DNA from: Flavobacteriaceae bacterium UBA3179
Lineage (GTDB): Bacteria; Bacteroidota; Bacteroidia; Flavobacteriales; Flavobacteriaceae
Assembly: GCA_002364245.1 (NCBI GenBank)
Contig: DEXR01000043.1
Coordinates: 39,549 to 48,652, forward strand
Direction of reading: 5' to 3'
DNA: 9,104 bases
Each line of letters begins with the position of its first letter. The stretch's first letter is position 1. Under the pieces are notes generated by a model that was not told the DNA's origin, did not search any database, and saw only the letters and a list, made by a program, of their open reading frames with translations. The position numbers and the translations under genes are program-made. Shown here in pieces: positions 5,413 through 9,104 of this stretch.

Positions 5413-5431
5413 CAAATACCTTAAGAATCAC

Positions 5432-5629
5432 ATGGCAGGAATTGGCAATTATATATCAGAATCTTATAACGAATTAAAAAACCACGTTACCTGGACAAGC
5501 TGGCCCGAAGCACAGAGGCTAACCATCCTTGTAGCCGTTTTTTCTATTATTTTTTCACTGGCTATATGGGGTGTAGATACCGTATTTAGTTCGGCTATCG
5601 AAGAATATTTCAAATGGATTAAATCTTAA
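5432..5629 (+). CDS. secE: Preprotein translocase subunit SecE
   Basis: SecE clamps and stabilises the SecY channel in the inner membrane. The 65-residue product is the short, single-span form found in most bacteria outside the enterics. It shows the conserved amphipathic segment NYISESYNELKNHVTWTSWPE (through about residue 26), followed by one membrane span at about 29-54 (RLTILVAVFSIIFSLAIWGVD) and a short charged tail. The tryptophan-proline pair before the span is the usual SecE signature. No SD precedes the ATG. nusG follows after 10 bases, the normal bacterial order. Confidence 0.95.
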   Translation: MAGIGNYISESYNELKNHVTWTSWPEAQRLTILVAVFSIIFSLAIWGVDTVFSSAIEEYFKWIKS

Positions 5630-5639
5630 AGATAGTAGG

Positions 5640-6191
5640 ATGGCAGAAGGAAAGGAAAAAAAGTGGTATGTAGTTCGTGCCGTTAGCGGTCAGGAAAACA
5701 AGGTTAAAGACTATATTGAGAAAGAGGTTAACCATCTTGGGATGGAAGATTATCTGGATCAGGTTTTAGTTCCTACCGAAAAAGTTATCCAAATTAGAAA
5801 TGGTAAGAAAGTAAACAAAGAACGTGTTTATTTTCCTGGGTATGTAATGATTCAGGCTAGTCTTGAAGGTGAAATGCCACACGTGATTAAAAATATTAAT
5901 GGCGTTATTGGGTTTTTAGGCGAAACAAAAGGAGGAGATCCTGTTCCGCTTAGAAAATCTGAAGTTAACAGAATGCTTGGTAAAGTAGATGAACTTTCAG
6001 TAAAAACTGATAACGTAGCAATACCTTTTACTATTGGAGAAACCATAAAAGTTATAGACGGACCGTTTAATGGCTTTAATGGTACAGTAGAAAAGATAAA
6101 TGAAGAAAAGCGTAAGCTTGAGGTAATGGTTAAGATTTTCGGAAGAAAAACACCATTGGAATTAAGCTATATGCAAGTAGAAAAAGTATAA
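5640..6191 (+). CDS. nusG: Transcription termination/antitermination factor NusG
   Basis: NusG binds RNA polymerase, affects pausing, and can link it to Rho or to the ribosome. At 183 residues it has normal length. The NGN domain spans about 7-115: KKWYVVRAVSGQENKVKDY, then VYFPGYVMIQ (63-72), then HVIKNINGVIGFLG. The KOW domain spans about 130-180: IGETIKVIDGPFNGFNGTVE, then LEVMVKIFGRKTPLELSY. A short AGG touches the ATG but is too close to work as an SD. secE ends 10 bases upstream. A 76-base gap with a leader stem separates it from rplK. Confidence 0.97.
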   Translation: MAEGKEKKWYVVRAVSGQENKVKDYIEKEVNHLGMEDYLDQVLVPTEKVIQIRNGKKVNKERVYFPGYVMIQASLEGEMPHVIKNINGVIGFLGETKGGDPVPLRKSEVNRMLGKVDELSVKTDNVAIPFTIGETIKVIDGPFNGFNGTVEKINEEKRKLEVMVKIFGRKTPLELSYMQVEKV

Positions 6192-6212
6192 AGATTTTAG
6201 TTACATATTTTT

Positions 6213-6250
6213 TGATGGTTTTTTAAAGCTTCCACTCTAACAAACTATCA
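6213..6250 (+). promoter_or_regulatory. Stem-loop in the rplK leader, possible L1 control site
   Basis: TGATGGTTT (6213-6221) pairs with AAACTATCA (6242-6250): 9 bp, one G-T wobble, 20-base loop. It lies 17 bases before the rplK start. In E. coli, ribosomal protein L1 represses the rplK-rplA mRNA by binding a leader structure that resembles its 23S site. This stem is in the right place, but I could not establish similarity to the L1 site in 23S RNA. Confidence 0.35.
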
Positions 6251-6267
6251 CCTTAAAAATTAAGAAA

Positions 6268-6705
6268 ATGGCAAAAGAAGTAAGTAAAGTTGTAAAACTA
6301 CAAGTTCGCGGAGGTGCTGCTAACCCATCACCACCAGTTGGACCTGCTTTGGGTGCTGCCGGGGTAAATATCATGGAATTCTGTAAGCAATTCAATGGTA
6401 GAACCCAGGATAAACAAGGTAAAGTATTGCCGGTTGCGATTACGGTTTATTCAGATAAGTCTTTTGACTTTGTGATTAAAACTCCTCCAGCTGCAGTACA
6501 ATTGTTGGAAGCATCTAAGAACAAAAAAGGTTCAGGAGAACCAAACAGAAAGAAAATAGCAAGTGTTTCTTGGGATCAGGTTAGAACTATTGCAGAAGAT
6601 AAGATGCAGGATTTAAATGCCTTCACCGTAGAATCTGCAATGAAAATGGTTGCTGGAACAGCTCGTTCAATGGGAATAACTGTAAAAGGTGATGCACCGT
6701 TTTAA
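6268..6705 (+). CDS. rplK: 50S ribosomal protein L11 (uL11)
   Basis: L11 sits at the base of the L7/L12 stalk in the GTPase-associated centre and is needed for stringent-response sensing by RelA. The 145-residue length is close to the usual 140-142. The N-terminal domain has the proline-rich [21 protein letters not shown] (20-40), which includes the prolines that affect thiostrepton binding. The C-terminal RNA-binding domain (about 73-145) has [19 protein letters not shown] and ends [14 protein letters not shown]. Like most starts here it has no SD. rplA follows after 18 bases, so both should be translated from one mRNA. Confidence 0.98.
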   Translation: MAKEVSKVVKLQVRGGAANPSPPVGPALGAAGVNIMEFCKQFNGRTQDKQGKVLPVAITVYSDKSFDFVIKTPPAAVQLLEASKNKKGSGEPNRKKIASVSWDQVRTIAEDKMQDLNAFTVESAMKMVAGTARSMGITVKGDAPF

Positions 6706-6723
6706 TCCAAAAAGAAATTAAAA

Positions 6724-7422
6724 ATGGCAAAATTAACTAAAAAGCAAAAGGAAGCCCAATCTAAGATCGAGAGCAATAAAGCTTACTCGGTTGCAGAAGC
6801 TTCAGCTTTAATTAAAGAAGTTGCTAACGAAAACTTCGATGCATCTGTGGATTTAGCGGTTCGTTTGAATGTAGATCCAAGAAAGGCCAACCAAATGGTA
6901 AGAGGTGTTGTAACCCTTCCACACGGTACAGGTAAAGATGTAAAAGTACTTGCGTTAGTTACTCCAGATAAGGAAGAAGAGGCTAAAGAAGCCGGAGCCG
7001 ATTATGTTGGTCTTGATGAATATCTTGACAAAATAAAAGGTGGATGGACAGATGTTGATGTAATTATCACTATGCCTAGCGTAATGGGTAAATTAGGACC
7101 TTTGGGACGAGTACTTGGACCAAGAGGATTAATGCCAAACCCAAAAACAGGAACAGTAACTATGGATGTTGCAAAAGCAGTATCTGATGTTAAAGCTGGT
7201 AAAATTGACTTTAAAGTTGATAAAACCGGTATTGTTCACGCTGGAATTGGAAAAGCATCTTTTGAAGCTGAAAAAATTGCTGGAAACGCGAGAGAATTAT
7301 TAACTACTTTAGTGAAGTTGAAACCTCAGGCATCTAAGGGTGTGTATATTAAGAGTATACACATGTCTTCTACAATGAGCCCGAGCGTTCAGGTTGATAC
7401 TAAAAGGTTCACTGAGCAATAA
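6724..7422 (+). CDS. rplA: 50S ribosomal protein L1 (uL1)
   Basis: L1 forms the mobile L1 stalk that helps deacylated tRNA leave the E site, and in many bacteria it represses its own operon. The 232-residue length is standard. The first domain includes [21 protein letters not shown] (41-61) and VTLPHGTGK; the second domain carries the invariant [14 protein letters not shown] at 131-144; the C-terminal strand region has [13 protein letters not shown]. The 11-base gap to rplJ leaves little room for a separate rplJ leader. Confidence 0.98.
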   Translation: MAKLTKKQKEAQSKIESNKAYSVAEASALIKEVANENFDASVDLAVRLNVDPRKANQMVRGVVTLPHGTGKDVKVLALVTPDKEEEAKEAGADYVGLDEYLDKIKGGWTDVDVIITMPSVMGKLGPLGRVLGPRGLMPNPKTGTVTMDVAKAVSDVKAGKIDFKVDKTGIVHAGIGKASFEAEKIAGNARELLTTLVKLKPQASKGVYIKSIHMSSTMSPSVQVDTKRFTEQ

Positions 7423-7433
7423 TAGTATAGATT

Positions 7434-7955
7434 ATGACAAGAGAAGAAAAATCAATAGTAATTGAAGATTTAACTGCCCAGTTAACAGATAATTCTGTGG
7501 TTTATTTAGCAGATATATCTGGCCTTGATGCCGGAACAACTTCAAACTTGCGTAGAGCTTGTTTTAAAGCTAACGTAAAGCTGGCTGTAGTTAAAAATAC
7601 GTTGCTTGCTAAAGCTATGGAAGCTTCAGATAAAGAATTTGGAGACCTTCCTTCAGTATTAAAAGGCAACACTTCCATAATGTTTTCTGAAACCGGTAAT
7701 GCACCGGCCAAAGTAATTAAAGAATTCAGAAAGAAAAACGAAAAACCACTTCTTAAAGGAGCTTTTGTTGAAGAAGCTGTTTATGTAGGAGATGAATACC
7801 TTGACGCACTTGTAAATATCAAGTCTAAAGAAGAGGTTATTGGAGATATCGTTGGACTATTACAATCACCTGCTAAGAATGTTATTTCAGCACTGAAGTC
7901 TGGTGGCGGTAAAATCTCTGGAATCCTTAAGACACTTTCAGAAAAGGAAGGATAA
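7434..7955 (+). CDS. rplJ: 50S ribosomal protein L10 (uL10)
   Basis: L10 anchors L7/L12 dimers to the 50S subunit. The 173-residue length is usual. The N-terminal rRNA-binding domain (about 1-130) has NSVVYLADISGLDAGTTSNLRR and NVKLAVVKNTLLAKAM, then KGNTSIMFS and PLLKGAFVEEAVY. The C-terminal helix (about 134-173, VIGDIVGLLQSPAKNVISALKSG and onward) is where L7/L12 N-terminal domains bind. The gap from rplA is only 11 bases, so the separate L10 leader known from E. coli and Bacillus does not fit here; any L10 control would have to lie in the rplA coding end or elsewhere. rplL follows after 57 bases. Confidence 0.97.
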   Translation: MTREEKSIVIEDLTAQLTDNSVVYLADISGLDAGTTSNLRRACFKANVKLAVVKNTLLAKAMEASDKEFGDLPSVLKGNTSIMFSETGNAPAKVIKEFRKKNEKPLLKGAFVEEAVYVGDEYLDALVNIKSKEEVIGDIVGLLQSPAKNVISALKSGGGKISGILKTLSEKEG

Positions 7956-8012
7956 ATTAGTACGCACTTTTTAACAAATATAAATTAAAGAACTTTTTAA
8001 AAACGATAGAAA

Positions 8013-8390
8013 ATGGCAGATTTAAAAGAATTCGCAGAACAATTGGTTAACTTAACCGTAAAAGAAGTAAACGAGTTAGCTGATATTTTAAAAGAAGAAT
8101 ATGGTATAGAGCCTGCAGCTGCTGCAGTAGCTGTTGCTGGTGGCGGTGCTGCTGGTGGTGGTGAAGAAGCTGAAGAACAGTCTGAATTTGACGTAATTCT
8201 TAAGGCTCCAGGTGGATCTAAACTAGCAGTTGTAAAACTTGTAAAAGAACTTACAGGTCTTGGTCTTAAAGATGCTAAAGCATTAGTAGATGGCGCACCA
8301 GCTCCAGTTAAAGAAGGAGTAGCTAAAGACGAAGCAGAAGCACTTAAAGCACAGCTAGAAGAAGCAGGAGCTGAGGTTGAGCTTAAATAA
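8013..8390 (+). CDS. rplL: 50S ribosomal protein L7/L12 (bL12)
   Basis: L7/L12 is the multi-copy stalk protein that recruits and activates translational GTPases such as EF-Tu and EF-G. The 125-residue length is normal. The N-terminal dimerisation helices span about 1-33 ([23 protein letters not shown]). A flexible Ala/Gly/Glu-rich hinge spans about 34-57. The globular C-terminal domain spans about 58-125 with [23 protein letters not shown], then [14 protein letters not shown] and a final acidic-basic helix. The A/T-rich 57-base gap from rplJ holds two copies of ACTTTTTAA (7966-7974 and 7992-8000) but no clear promoter or SD. Confidence 0.98.
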   Translation: MADLKEFAEQLVNLTVKEVNELADILKEEYGIEPAAAAVAVAGGGAAGGGEEAEEQSEFDVILKAPGGSKLAVVKLVKELTGLGLKDAKALVDGAPAPVKEGVAKDEAEALKAQLEEAGAEVELK

Positions 8391-8414
8391 GCTTGCCAGC
8401 AGCAATATTATTTA

Positions 8415-8458
8415 GGTTTAGACCTCAGGAATTCGTTCCTGAAGGTCTAAACCCTTTT
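8415..8458 (+). terminator. Long hairpin between rplL and rpoB (attenuator or processing site)
   Basis: A 17-bp stem pairs 8415-8431 (GGTTTAGACCTCAGGAA) with 8436-8453, broken only by one bulged A at 8443, around a TTCG tetraloop. Only four T follow (8455-8458) before G. The weak T-tract and the essential genes downstream argue for a partial terminator (attenuator) or an RNase III-type cut site. In E. coli the rplL-rpoB gap likewise carries an attenuator and an RNase III site. Downstream, a 5-bp stem (8467-8471 with 8477-8481) and a seven-T run (8492-8498) form a second, weaker terminator-like element. Confidence 0.65.
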
Positions 8459-8520
8459 GCGTATATAGGGGATTAACTCCTTGCGCGCCCGTTTTTTTAT
8501 AAATTATAATCCGTCCATTG

Positions 8521-9104
8521 ATGTTAGCAAAGCAAACTGAAAGAGTGAGTTTCTCTTCTGTAAAGAACAGACCTGATTACCCGGACTTCCTGGATATCCA
8601 GATCAAGTCTTTTCAGGATTTCTTTCAACTAGAAACCAAATCAGAAGAGCGGGGAAATGAAGGTCTCTATAATACCTTCCTGGAAAACTTCCCAATTACG
8701 GACACCCGTAACCAATTTGTACTAGAATTTTTAGATTATTTTGTGGCCCCGCCAAGATATTCCATTCAGGAGTGTATAGAGCGTGGTTTAACATATAGTG
8801 TGCCTCTTAAAGCAAGATTAAAACTATATTGTACCGACCCTGAACACGAAGATTTTGAAACCATCGTACAGGACGTTTACTTAGGAACTATACCTTATAT
8901 GACTCCAAGTGGTACTTTTTGTATCAACGGGGCAGAACGTGTGGTAGTTTCTCAGCTTCACCGTTCACCAGGAGTTTTCTTTGGACAATCGTTCCACGCA
9001 AATGGAACAAAACTTTATTCTGCCCGTGTAATTCCTTTTAAAGGATCATGGATAGAATTTGCTACCGATATCAACAGCGTTATGTACGCGTATATCGATA
9101 GAAA
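8521..9104 (+). CDS. rpoB: RNA polymerase beta subunit, N-terminal part (3' truncated)
   Basis: The beta subunit forms one side of the RNA polymerase active-site cleft. The reading frame is open from the ATG at 8521 to the end of the window, giving 194 codons plus two bases; the gene continues beyond. It opens [16 protein letters not shown], then [16 protein letters not shown], the usual beta-subunit start. Further in are [31 protein letters not shown] and the highly conserved [20 protein letters not shown] stretch of the beta1 (protrusion) region, which borders the rifampicin pocket. Bacteroidota RpoB starts match this reading. The ATG has no SD and sits 130 bases after rplL, behind the hairpin at 8415. 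A TTG immediately before the ATG is in frame but is not needed. Confidence 0.97.
   Translation, partial: MLAKQTERVSFSSVKNRPDYPDFLDIQIKSFQDFFQLETKSEERGNEGLYNTFLENFPITDTRNQFVLEFLDYFVAPPRYSIQECIERGLTYSVPLKARLKLYCTDPEHEDFETIVQDVYLGTIPYMTPSGTFCINGAERVVVSQLHRSPGVFFGQSFHANGTKLYSARVIPFKGSWIEFATDINSVMYAYIDR

Noticed and set aside
1..9104. CRISPR array, insertion sequence, defence island or phage genes
   Set aside because: No regularly spaced repeats, transposase, terminal inverted repeats or defence genes are visible; the region is core genome.

Overview
The window looks like chromosomal DNA of a member of the Flavobacteriia (phylum Bacteroidota); I cannot name the genus. The DNA is AT-rich. Almost every start codon is preceded by A/T-rich sequence with no Shine-Dalgarno (SD) motif, promoter-like boxes fit the Bacteroidota pattern TAnnTTTG, and one gene encodes a signal peptide followed by a carboxypeptidase-regulatory-like beta domain, an architecture very common in this phylum. 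Every complete gene lies on the + strand, as do the two truncated ones.

Layout. (1) 1-1735: the 3' end of an acyl-CoA dehydrogenase gene, then an exported protein of unknown function with an N-terminal CarboxypepD_reg-like domain. (2) 1777-3440: rpsU (ribosomal protein bS21) with its own promoter, a strikingly strong SD and its own terminator; then xerC (tyrosine recombinase) and hpf (short ribosome hibernation factor), closed by a terminator hairpin that overlaps the next promoter. (3) 3475-5330: a tRNA-Thr(TGT), tRNA-Tyr(GTA), tRNA-Gly(TCC), tRNA-Thr(GGT), tuf cluster, the same order as the Escherichia coli tufB operon, followed by a GC-rich hairpin. (4) 5340-9104: tRNA-Trp, secE, nusG, rplK, rplA, rplJ, rplL and the first 194 codons of rpoB, the classic secE-nusG-rplKAJL-rpoB block. 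No gene-free stretch exceeds 300 bases.

Functionally this is a translation and transcription supply region: tRNAs and EF-Tu bring amino acids to the ribosome, L11/L1/L10/L7-L12 build its GTPase centre and L1 stalk, bS21 acts in initiation, HPF stores idle ribosomes, NusG and RpoB serve transcription, and SecE belongs to the protein export channel.

I found no defence system, mobile element, CRISPR array or clearly new protein system. The best signal is at rpsU: it is the only one of 12 visible starts with an SD, that SD can pair almost perfectly with the 16S rRNA tail over 14 bases, and its product has a tyrosine at position 54, the residue that I recall helps hide the anti-SD in Flavobacterium ribosomes. 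This points to autogenous control, recently described for Flavobacterium johnsoniae as far as I recall. Secondary points are structured RNA between the tRNAs (including a possible pseudoknot), a terminator hairpin interlocked with the tRNA promoter, and a 17-bp hairpin between rplL and rpoB.
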